Virus record (IMG/VR): IMGVR_UViG_3300013133_000005
Location: 1 to 60,369 of that record
DNA length: 60,369 bases
From: a virus
Strand: one strand, 5' to 3'
Shown here: piece by piece, positions 7,612 through 14,768 of the stretch
Numbering within the stretch: position 1 is the first letter of the stretch
How the letters are laid out: each line of letters begins with the position of its first letter
Position numbers and translations under genes: made by a program
The notes under the pieces: model-generated
What the model saw: the letters and a program-made list of their open reading frames with translations, nothing else
Databases searched by the model: none
Told to the model about the DNA's origin: nothing

Positions 7612-9735
7612 TTATGCGATTGTTGAAACAGGAATTGGAATTGCCCCTGCGAGTTCCTCATCAAACTTTACCTCTTCTGCAACCTGCTCCTTCGGGTATG
7701 GGAGAGGAATTGAGGGGTCTGGAACTTTGCCAAGGGCGATATCTTCTGATACCTCTGGCCACTGGTTGACATACGCTCCGGCAGAATCGTCGGTGTTGGC
7801 GTACCCCAAGAACAGCAGCAACTGCATTACCAGTTGATACAAGTCCTTGCTCTTGTACGCTTCCGCCATTCCGACTGCCAAGTTGCCATGGCATATGTGA
7901 CCATCTTGAAATACATGCGGCGCTTCCATGACTCTCCCGCTGAACGCCACGACGTGATTTTTCAAATTCCTGACCCTGACGGTGTGAGCCGTGTCATACC
8001 TGTCACTGTGCATGTATATGATGATATGGAAATCACCAATTTCATGCCAGCGCTTTGTGCGCTCGTCTTTCGCGTAGATTGTACGCGTGTAGATATGCAC
8101 GGCTTCGTTGATTATGAACATTGATCTGACATTCTTCATTTGCATAATCAGTTCATAATCAGCAGCCGCCTTTTCTTCCGCACTCTTGTGCTGCGCAGAA
8201 GTATCCATTGAATTCCACATCATGGATGATGTGTTGATTGTTTTGGAAAGCTCCAACATTTCGGTCTTCAGATTATTGAACCTGTCAATCTGCTCGTCGA
8301 GTTCTTCCTTAATGCGTTCCTTGGCCCTCCTGATCGACGACGTGGCTGCCCGAATCAGGTTGTTTTTGGTGGCCTGCCTCATCAACTTATAAACTTCTTC
8401 ATGGCGCTCAGCACAGGCCGTCTGAGAATTGGTGAGCTGATAATGAACATCAACAAATGAACCGTGGATCCTCCAGATGCTCTTGACGAGAAATACTATC
8501 TCGTTATTTTTCATGACAGCGTATACAACACCGGTCGCCCAATCCCTGAATATCTTATCGTATCCAGTGAGCGGACGATTCTTGGCGGTGTTGATTATTT
8601 CGTTGAGCTTTGTTGTCCTGGCTTGCGCGGTGAGGTTCCTATCAAGCCGTATCTTATCCAATTCGGCATTCAGACCCTGAGACTTCACGAATGCGATCTC
8701 GTTTATTGCGATGGGCTCACCAAGAACAGATGCTATGTTTTCGCCGCCGTCCTCGTAGTACATGAACCCTGAGTATTCCGGCCGAGTCATGATTGCCAGA
8801 TATTCAGTGGTGGTATCCAAGAACCTCTTTGTAACGGTATCGGCCTCTCGATACCCACAGTGTACCAGCATCACATGCTTGTTGAGATGCTTGGATATTG
8901 CAACGACGGCGTCGTAATCATGACTGTCCAGAGTTAAGCGCTTGATCCCAAACATCATGATCGCATACTCTTTGTCTTCGGGAAAGTCTATCGACGCCCC
9001 CATGCCATAGCGCCCTTCGTAATCATGGCGCAACCTTTGATAGGTGCTGATAATAGCATTCCGGCGATCGAGCCGCTTCTTCACCGGATCTTCAGGCGCA
9101 GGCGACTTTTCTTCAGCCTTACCGGGTTCGGACCGATTGGGCTTCTGATCGTTCGCCTGCGATTTCTTTTCAGTGACACCAAGAATATCATTCACCACAT
9201 TGGTTGTTGGATGCGCCTGAGCTGCGACATTTATAGCGCCAGTCGCCGCCTCTATTGCCTCTATTTCGTTGTTGTCGATGCCTGTATTGAAATCTTCCGC
9301 TTCCGTCGGCTGCAGAATCTCGAACCGCTCAAACGTCGACTGGAATGGATGCGCCTGTTTGTATCTGACCACCAGATCAGCAATCACGACGGTCACATCA
9401 GGCACGGCGCGAACTATATCAACGCACCTTCGATACTCACGAGACGCCTTGACGGCATCGCTGGTAAGCGAGTCCACCACACTGAATCGTGAGTAATAGG
9501 CGCACATATACAGCGTCATCCCTTGTACATCAGCAGCGCAGGTCGTCACTGGCGACCATGCCAGGGTTTGATTATCTACGTGTCTTCTGATGTAATCATA
9601 CACCATTCCGATGTATGAGAACTCTTCCTGCGGAATCGCATAACACGTCGCATCCATGAGGGCATGAGGAATCTTTGCCTCAATGCCAAGCGCGTCGACC
9701 AACCACTGATCGGCAAATCCAATAAATGGCCTCAT
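7612..9735 (-). CDS. E2-like domain protein, large paralogue (707 aa)
   Basis: First gene of the ubiquitin-like operon, starting with AGGGGACGAT before ATG, about 60 bases below a conserved phage promoter element. The C-terminal domain (about 520-660) reads PHVFQDGHICHGN with Cys615, then two helices (KDLYQLVMQLLLFL) and QWP. This matches the shorter paralogue and resembles the ubiquitin-conjugating (E2) core motif HPxV-GxIC. The rest comprises an N-terminal globular part, a charged linker (about 185-225), a middle domain with MLVHCGYRE, and a coiled coil (about 460-510). The N-terminal domains match nothing I recognise. A combined E2/E3 or substrate-recruiting role is possible but unproven. 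Confidence 0.7.
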   Translation of the reverse strand: MRPFIGFADQWLVDALGIEAKIPHALMDATCYAIPQEEFSYIGMVYDYIRRHVDNQTLAWSPVTTCAADVQGMTLYMCAYYSRFSVVDSLTSDAVKASREYRRCVDIVRAVPDVTVVIADLVVRYKQAHPFQSTFERFEILQPTEAEDFNTGIDNNEIEAIEAATGAINVAAQAHPTTNVVNDILGVTEKKSQANDQKPNRSEPGKAEEKSPAPEDPVKKRLDRRNAIISTYQRLRHDYEGRYGMGASIDFPEDKEYAIMMFGIKRLTLDSHDYDAVVAISKHLNKHVMLVHCGYREADTVTKRFLDTTTEYLAIMTRPEYSGFMYYEDGGENIASVLGEPIAINEIAFVKSQGLNAELDKIRLDRNLTAQARTTKLNEIINTAKNRPLTGYDKIFRDWATGVVYAVMKNNEIVFLVKSIWRIHGSFVDVHYQLTNSQTACAERHEEVYKLMRQATKNNLIRAATSSIRRAKERIKEELDEQIDRFNNLKTEMLELSKTINTSSMMWNSMDTSAQHKSAEEKAAADYELIMQMKNVRSMFIINEAVHIYTRTIYAKDERTKRWHEIGDFHIIIYMHSDRYDTAHTVRVRNLKNHVVAFSGRVMEAPHVFQDGHICHGNLAVGMAEAYKSKDLYQLVMQLLLFLGYANTDDSAGAYVNQWPEVSEDIALGKVPDPSIPLPYPKEQVAEEVKFDEELAGAIPIPVSTIA

Positions 9736-9797
9736 ATCGTCCCCTAGTTAAAAAGAATTGTTGACGGGCACCCGAACGTTGCCCGGCGGTTAAATCT

Positions 9798-9822
9798 CCC
9801 ATTATTGTTGTTTCACAAATTC
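9798..9822 (-). promoter_or_regulatory. Class A phage promoter for the ubiquitin-like operon
   Basis: Minus strand reads TTTGTGAAACAACAATAATG then GGAG. It is nearly identical to the element at 28014-28037 and matches seven further copies. The start codon of the downstream gene is about 60 bases away. Confidence 0.65.
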
Positions 9823-10145
9823 TTGGGAGATAACATTGTGCCTGGAGGAGGAGGTATACCAAGAACTGATTTAACCTTCATCCATTCGGACCAGGTATCA
9901 CAAACGAATGTCTTACACCCACAAGCGTTCAGTCTGGCGATTCTGTGCTTCTGCAAATCAGATGGCCTCTCGCCCTCTCGCTTTGCTTCTACCATGCATG
10001 GACCACAGCATTCCATGGTAAAGAAGATGTCTGGGAATCCGTTCTTATTTGCCCTTTCGATCTTGAATACTTCGCATTTATCCCCATACGATTCAAGATC
10101 CGAGAGGATTGACGATTGCAGTTTTGACTCAAGCGCCTTTTTCAT
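9813..10145 (-). CDS. VRR-NUC type nuclease (110 aa)
   Basis: VRR-NUC proteins are small PD-(D/E)xK nucleases, often acting on branched or damaged DNA. Visible elements: an N-terminal helix, GFPDIFF (Asp39), the catalytic VEAKREG (Glu53, Lys55), Gln65 in PSDLQKH and the closing CGCKTFVCDTW. The length is typical for stand-alone phage members. An extra Cys pair (CCGPC) precedes the catalytic strand. Its 3' end overlaps the promoter of the downstream ubiquitin-like operon. The ribosome site is weak. Confidence 0.85.
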   Translation of the reverse strand: MKKALESKLQSSILSDLESYGDKCEVFKIERANKNGFPDIFFTMECCGPCMVEAKREGERPSDLQKHRIARLNACGCKTFVCDTWSEWMKVKSVLGIPPPPGTMLSPKNL

Positions 10146-10260
10146 CTGCGTGATTTCTTGCAGAATAGATTAATGACGGCTTTTGCAATCCGTATGATCA
10201 TAACATGTGATTCGTATCGTCCGCTTTTGCCTCGCGGTTGAACGTTTCGCATATCCATGA

Positions 10261-10485
10261 TCATTTACTGCCTGGAACAAACACGCATGCGTTCCCGATA
10301 GTGTGTATGTACCCTCCAGGAACACGCGTGACGAAGATTCTCAATGTGTACGAGCCGTCAACGCTAGACTCGTATGAAAACGAGTGCCCCATGGCGAGTT
10401 GTTCATATTGCGTGTAAAGATCTTCAACGCTAGTCTTGCTGACGCTGAGAGACAAGATGTTGCCAGCAGCATCATCTGAACTCAT
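10261..10485 (-). CDS. Small hypothetical protein (74 aa)
   Basis: The start ATG at 10485 is chosen because GGAGGTATC precedes it. A longer in-frame reading to 10653 would run back over a terminator and the HTH gene. No family is recognised; alternating hydrophobic residues suggest a small beta-rich domain (SYTLRIFVTRVPGG). The gap of 115 bases upstream of the VRR-NUC gene holds nothing else I can identify. Confidence 0.6.
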   Translation of the reverse strand: MSSDDAAGNILSLSVSKTSVEDLYTQYEQLAMGHSFSYESSVDGSYTLRIFVTRVPGGYIHTIGNACVFVPGSK

Positions 10486-10503
10486 GATACCTCCAATGAA
10501 AAC

Positions 10504-10521
10504 GGCCAGGTTCTCCTGGCC
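10504..10521 (-). terminator. Intrinsic terminator of the HTH gene
   Basis: GGCCAGG-AGAA-CCTGGCC hairpin on the minus strand followed by GTTTTC. It separates the HTH gene from the next small gene. Confidence 0.65.
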
Positions 10522-10537
10522 GCGCGACAGTCTGATG

Positions 10538-10861
10538 TTATACTGATCTTCGTTTATCGAGCGGAGCAGGGTCGATCCCAGTCCGTTTGCTTTCGGAACG
10601 TATGATCCTGTATATCTGAGATGAAGACATTCCGAGCTTCTGGCCGATTTCAATACCAGTCTTGCCCTTCTCGTAGGCTACCATGATGATTCTGTTTCTT
10701 TCACCGCTGTTGGCTCGCAACGACGGAAGACCGAACTTCTTTCGAAGATGGTGAACTGCCTGCCTCGTAATCCCAATGTTGGCGCCAATGTTCTGGTCGC
10801 TTCCATGTTCTTTTTGAAGTGTTGCAAGTTGAAATTTGGTTATATTCACTTTTTGCGGCAT
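10538..10861 (-). CDS. HTH DNA-binding regulator (107 aa)
   Basis: Two helix-turn-helix segments are visible: IGANIGITRQAVHHLRKKFG (about 25-44) and IEIGQKLGMSSSQIYRIIRS (about 71-90). Such two-HTH proteins resemble phage regulators or MarR/Trp-repressor-like sensors, and terminase small subunits can look similar. The gene has its own sigma70-like promoter (TTGACA at 10907-10912) and its own terminator, so it is expressed alone. This favours an early regulatory role. Confidence 0.75.
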   Translation of the reverse strand: MPQKVNITKFQLATLQKEHGSDQNIGANIGITRQAVHHLRKKFGLPSLRANSGERNRIIMVAYEKGKTGIEIGQKLGMSSSQIYRIIRSESKRTGIDPAPLDKRRSV

Positions 10862-10884
10862 GTTCCCTCCATTTCAACATGCAA

Positions 10885-10912
10885 TTTACACTATGCAATA
10901 CGCAAATGTCAA
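10885..10912 (-). promoter_or_regulatory. Host sigma70-like promoter
   Basis: TTGACA and TGTAAA separated by 16 bases on the minus strand, about 25 bases upstream of the HTH gene start. It overlaps the 3' end of the zinc-binding gene. Confidence 0.6.
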
Positions 10913-11235
10913 CTCAGCTCCAGCGAGTCATGCTGGGGGTTGGTACACCTTCCGTTCAATACTGTTTCGGTTCCGCACAGTTGGCACTTGCTCCACTCTG
11001 AGTGGTATGTCAATTGCGTCTTCGGGACAGAAATCATGGACGGTTCAGGCTCATGCAACGATGCCGCTGCACCGAATGATGCAGTCCACGAAAGAATAAG
11101 CCCGTTCTTGCGGGCAGCCGTATCTACACACGCAGGGCAACATTCAGAATCAATGTTGCCGCTAATTGCAGACATCAGATCTCCAGAAATTGTGTATTCT
11201 GGGAAACTGGCCTTACACAGACGACAGATCTTCAT
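10909..11235 (-). CDS. Small zinc-binding protein (108 aa)
   Basis: The start at 11235 follows GGAGGGCAT. Cysteine pairs CRLC near the N-terminus, CCPAC in the middle and CQLC near the C-terminus (then a single Cys) suggest two zinc knuckles. No catalytic motif is visible. Phage proteins of this kind often bind nucleic acid or protein partners, but the function is unknown. Confidence 0.7.
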   Translation of the reverse strand: MKICRLCKASFPEYTISGDLMSAISGNIDSECCPACVDTAARKNGLILSWTASFGAAASLHEPEPSMISVPKTQLTYHSEWSKCQLCGTETVLNGRCTNPQHDSLELS

Positions 11236-11251
11236 ATGCCCTCCGTTTGAA

Positions 11252-11281
11252 GGTGGCGGCCACCGATGTGTGACCGCCACC
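11252..11281 (-). terminator. Hairpin after the KRGPK-repeat basic gene
   Basis: GGTGGCGG / CCGCCACC stem (8 bp) in the 54-base gap. It has a weak T-run, so termination may be partial. Confidence 0.5.
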
Positions 11282-11289
11282 AATTCGCT

Positions 11290-11586
11290 CTAGCCTGCAG
11301 CCTGTTCGCCACCGGCCTTGATGCTTGCTGCGAACTTCTTGCGTGCGACGGCGGCTTCACCATCACCTGCAGCCTTGCGGCCAGGCTTCGGCCCACGCTT
11401 CTTGCCGGCCTTCGGTCCGCGCTTCTTGCCGACCTTTTCCTCGTTGCCGCTTCCGGCGCGCATTACAATGCCGGTTGCTTCCTCGATTGCCTTCTGGCGC
11501 AGAACGCCAGCTTCGATATACTGCTTTTCGATGACGCTCGCCAGCTCATCGATGCGCTTCTGCATTTCCTCTGACACTCGTGCCAT
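11290..11586 (-). CDS. Basic KRGPK-repeat DNA-binding-like protein (98 aa)
   Basis: An N-terminal helical part (about 1-45, coiled-coil type) is followed by a lysine/glycine-rich tail with two copies of KKRGPK and a third GPKPGRK. The tail resembles AT-hook/H-NS-type DNA-binding segments. This build suggests a small nucleoid-associated or DNA-bridging protein, which is inference. It sits between the SNF2-type ATPase and small zinc proteins and is transcribed separately from them by a hairpin-bounded unit. Confidence 0.7.
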   Translation of the reverse strand: MARVSEEMQKRIDELASVIEKQYIEAGVLRQKAIEEATGIVMRAGSGNEEKVGKKRGPKAGKKRGPKPGRKAAGDGEAAVARKKFAASIKAGGEQAAG

Positions 11587-11631
11587 GACGCTACTCCTTG
11601 TGTTGAAATGTAGGCCTGCACCATGCAGACC

Positions 11632-13398
11632 TTACCGCATGACCTTGGCAAGTTGCAATAACGATTCTGCCAATGACTCTTTAGCATTAAGCCGGTCCAA
11701 TATGATCTCGTCAATCGTTCCGACGGCCACTGTATCGTAAACGGTGACTTTATCTTTCTGGCCCTGCCTGTGCTGCCTGGCTTCCGCCTGTTCTCGTTGA
11801 ACCCAGGAGTATGAATTGTTGAAGTACACCTGATATGACGAGAACTGTATATTGAGACCCACCCCACCTTTGGATTGATTCGCAACCATCCATTGCTTTT
11901 CTGGCGACTTGAATTTCTCAACCTGAGCAAATGAGTCGTCGTCACCATAGCATGTCAGTACCGAATCTTCTCCGTATGCGTCTGCGATCGCATCTCTTAT
12001 CGTGCGAACAGCATGGGTATATGTTGTCCAGATGATTGTCTTCTTGCCATCAGGAATGTTGTTCAATACATTCATTAGTATCGACAGCTTGGCGTTGCTG
12101 TCAAGAGTGATGATAGCGTTGTTTCCCGTTCTTACACCCGTCTCTTGATTGACGTCGTATTGCGTCTGAATGTAGAAGCCGCATGTAATCTGGCGTAGCT
12201 TGGAAAGCAAAACGAGCGCATTCTTTGCTTCAACCGTGTCCTTACAAGACATATCGCATGAGATTGATTTAGAACACTTTGCACACATGCCATCTATCTG
12301 CGCAATCATCTCGTTTTTCATCTTATTGTACAGGGCCATTTGAGAATCGTTCAATGAGAACGTTATTCTTTCGTATATGATATCGGGAAGGTCCAGGCAC
12401 TCTTCCTTTGTAAAGCACACCGATATCTTTCCGACGATGTCCCTGACAATTGACTCGGATCCAGACGTTGGAACCCATATGTGTTTCTGATCATCAACCG
12501 GATACATGAGGTGCTCTCTGCATCCATAGAAATCAGCATACGGCACCACGTCAGGACCAAGGAACCTGAACGGCGAATAGAACGACATGACGTTGTTTGA
12601 ATGAAGCGATCCCGTTACTATCACCTTGTACGGAACGAATTCGAACTTGTCTATGATGGCGTTGGTCTGTCTGGACTGTGCAGAACCAATCCTGTGCGCT
12701 TCATCCAATACCACCATCTGGAAGTAACCATCCGGGATAAGCTCGACAAGCGAATACATCGATTCGTAATTCGCTATGTACACATGGTAGTCGACATTCT
12801 TCTTCTTAACCTTGTACGATTTGTTTAGAATCTTGTTGGCCTGTATCTTGTCATCCAGTATGACTCCAGACATGTGTGGAACCTGTACACGCATCTCACC
12901 CAACACGTTGGCTTTCAGGAATGGCTGCGTGATAACCAGGCACTTCTGCACCTGCCCCCTCTGTATCCTAGTGTCGATTGCCCACAGGTATGGGCCGGTT
13001 TTGCATGTTCCGGGCTCTGCAAGCAGGGCGCACACATCCATGTGGGCAGCCATGTTGTACATGACCTTCTGATGGCTCAGTGGTGCGTATTGCCCCTTGT
13101 AGTCATACTTGAATGTGATGTTGCCTGATTGATATTGACCCTTGATTACATCTGCCATTTTCTCTCTTCGAGCAACAATCGATGCAATCTTATCTATTGC
13201 TTCTCTGACTCCGGGGCTATAGTTTGCCCTTTCATGATGAGTAAACTCATCAATTTTCGGGCCAGACCGAAGAGGGACGATGATCTGGTTTTTCTCACGA
13301 ACTTTGGTCCCGCCCATCTTCGATCTCATGGCCCTGAGTAGTACGCCATCAGGTGTGCCGATCAATAGATGATTCGGATCGAACACTGATACGTGCAT
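11632..13398 (-). CDS. SNF2-type superfamily 2 helicase/ATPase (588 aa)
   Basis: ATP-driven DNA translocase of the SNF2/RapA type. Motif I is AEPGTCKT (about 126-133), where Cys replaces the usual second Gly of GxGKT. Motif II is VLDEAHRI and motif VI is QAEARQHRQGQ, followed by the usual VYDTVAVGTIDE. A small Cys cluster (CAKCSKSISCDMSC) lies between the two RecA lobes and may bind zinc. Phage SNF2 proteins act in replication, recombination or transcription remodelling. The start follows GGGGTGAG; the previous gene stops four bases upstream. Confidence 0.88.
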   Translation of the reverse strand: MHVSVFDPNHLLIGTPDGVLLRAMRSKMGGTKVREKNQIIVPLRSGPKIDEFTHHERANYSPGVREAIDKIASIVARREKMADVIKGQYQSGNITFKYDYKGQYAPLSHQKVMYNMAAHMDVCALLAEPGTCKTGPYLWAIDTRIQRGQVQKCLVITQPFLKANVLGEMRVQVPHMSGVILDDKIQANKILNKSYKVKKKNVDYHVYIANYESMYSLVELIPDGYFQMVVLDEAHRIGSAQSRQTNAIIDKFEFVPYKVIVTGSLHSNNVMSFYSPFRFLGPDVVPYADFYGCREHLMYPVDDQKHIWVPTSGSESIVRDIVGKISVCFTKEECLDLPDIIYERITFSLNDSQMALYNKMKNEMIAQIDGMCAKCSKSISCDMSCKDTVEAKNALVLLSKLRQITCGFYIQTQYDVNQETGVRTGNNAIITLDSNAKLSILMNVLNNIPDGKKTIIWTTYTHAVRTIRDAIADAYGEDSVLTCYGDDDSFAQVEKFKSPEKQWMVANQSKGGVGLNIQFSSYQVYFNNSYSWVQREQAEARQHRQGQKDKVTVYDTVAVGTIDEIILDRLNAKESLAESLLQLAKVMR

Positions 13399-13402
13399 GC
13401 AC

Positions 13403-13882
13403 TCACCCCGTCCAGTTGAAGTATCCAGTCTTGATTCGGTTGTCCTCGACTATGGCAACGAATTCAAGTTTCCTGCCAACGCTCCATTTATCTATGGTTA
13501 CCGAGTAATGATACTCTAATTTTGCTTGATTGCTCTTTGATTTTTCTTTGGTGAACTTACCAGACTTGCGAGCAACCGCAAGTGTGGTAAATACAAACGA
13601 TTCGAGATTCGATGGAACCAGAAGCGACTTGGTCGGATCTGCGTTGAACACATCGGAGAATATGACAGACTCTTCTTTTGCGATAACCTCAAGCCTCTCC
13701 GATATCTGTCTGAATCCATGCGCAGTTATTTCCAGCGGATAGCTGCCATCATCCGTAGGAGCCGACAGTTTTTTGCGCAGATCGTCAATGAGCCGCTTTT
13801 GATTATACAACTGAATCCCAAGATCGTTCATCATGCTGAGACCTTCAGCAAACTCCATATACAAATCATCGTTATCAATCAC
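13403..13882 (-). CDS. Hypothetical protein (159 aa)
   Basis: Not recognised. A GTG start at 13882 is preferred because AAGGAAGGCAAGC lies just before it and the overlap with the upstream gene is then only eight bases. Acidic N-terminal helices and a C-terminal beta-rich half (LEYHYSVTIDKWSVGRKLEFVAIVED) are visible. It is co-transcribed with the SNF2 gene. Confidence 0.7.
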   Translation of the reverse strand: MIDNDDLYMEFAEGLSMMNDLGIQLYNQKRLIDDLRKKLSAPTDDGSYPLEITAHGFRQISERLEVIAKEESVIFSDVFNADPTKSLLVPSNLESFVFTTLAVARKSGKFTKEKSKSNQAKLEYHYSVTIDKWSVGRKLEFVAIVEDNRIKTGYFNWTG

Positions 13883-14564
13883 GCTTGCCTTCCTTGAATA
13901 CGAGAATGGGAAAATCAAAACCATCAATGGGGCTGATCTCTTCAAACGCGTAGTCACTTGGTTCTTTCCCGCATTTGCGCAAGAAAGCCACCAATTGAGT
14001 CATCTGCCTCGTTTTCATTCCACCATGATATTTGTGAATTGGATACGTCATCTTCCTTGGATCATCATCAACAGTAAAGAATGCGAACATCTTTCCATCT
14101 CTTAGGCTCACCTCGGTATTGTGAGCGAACGAGACCTTGAAGGCAATCATTTTCGCACTCATCCGGTCAACAATGAATCTGGTCGGCAGAATCAACATGC
14201 CCTTCCTGGAAAGATACGGAATGGTGCGCTCTGCTGATCCTGACAGAAAGCTGCTGATTGAGAACTCTCGCGGAGACATCCTGAATATCTCATTGTCTTC
14301 CGGATACATGGTCTCAATCTGTTGCTCGAACTGTTTGCCAATGAATGGTTTGAGTATAGACGGCGTCCTCGTAAACGATCTGAACGCTGTCGTGTGAACC
14401 TTGTGCCATTCCTTATTGAGGCGCTCTGTCTGCATGTTTCCGGCAACCGCAACAACAACAGTGTCGCCGTTTGAATCAATAGCAAAACGATACTTTACAT
14501 ATGCGTTTGTCATTTTGATGGGAACCATGATGTTGGTGTCCCGTTTACCCACAGTGACAAGCAT
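13875..14564 (-). CDS. Hypothetical protein (229 aa)
   Basis: Not recognised. Strong site AAAGGAGGACC before ATG. Mixed alpha/beta composition, no membrane segment, no Cys cluster. Its position directly upstream of the SNF2 pair suggests replication or transcription support. No catalytic motif is identified. Confidence 0.75.
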   Translation of the reverse strand: MLVTVGKRDTNIMVPIKMTNAYVKYRFAIDSNGDTVVVAVAGNMQTERLNKEWHKVHTTAFRSFTRTPSILKPFIGKQFEQQIETMYPEDNEIFRMSPREFSISSFLSGSAERTIPYLSRKGMLILPTRFIVDRMSAKMIAFKVSFAHNTEVSLRDGKMFAFFTVDDDPRKMTYPIHKYHGGMKTRQMTQLVAFLRKCGKEPSDYAFEEISPIDGFDFPILVFKEGKRD

Positions 14565-14588
14565 GGTCCTCCTTTCTAAAATGATGGA

Positions 14589-14604
14589 GCGGGATTACTC
14601 CCGC
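14589..14604 (-). terminator. Terminator-like hairpin
   Basis: GCGGGA-GTAA-TCCCGC on the minus strand followed by TCCATCATTTTAG. It overlaps the stop of the 36-residue gene upstream. Confidence 0.5.
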
Positions 14605-14705
14605 CCCTCATAACCACTGAACAACGATTCAATAAACTTGTCGACATTCAAACAGACGAATACGTCTATGCCGACAAATACAGCTACAATTAAGGCTTTC
14701 CACAC
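14595..14705 (-). CDS. Very small membrane protein (36 aa)
   Basis: A GTG-started reading frame with an excellent ribosome site (AAGGAG, five bases before GTG) in an otherwise empty gap. It begins VWKALIVAVFVGIDVFVCL, a hydrophobic run long enough to span a membrane, and ends in a charged tail. Function unknown. The ribosome site and the hydrophobic pattern are the only support. Confidence 0.5.
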   Translation of the reverse strand: MWKALIVAVFVGIDVFVCLNVDKFIESLFSGYEGRE

Positions 14706-14768
14706 ACGCGCTCCTTAGGCGGCCATACGGCCAACCCTCGGGAGGGCTACCCATCTGGCTTCAGGAGA

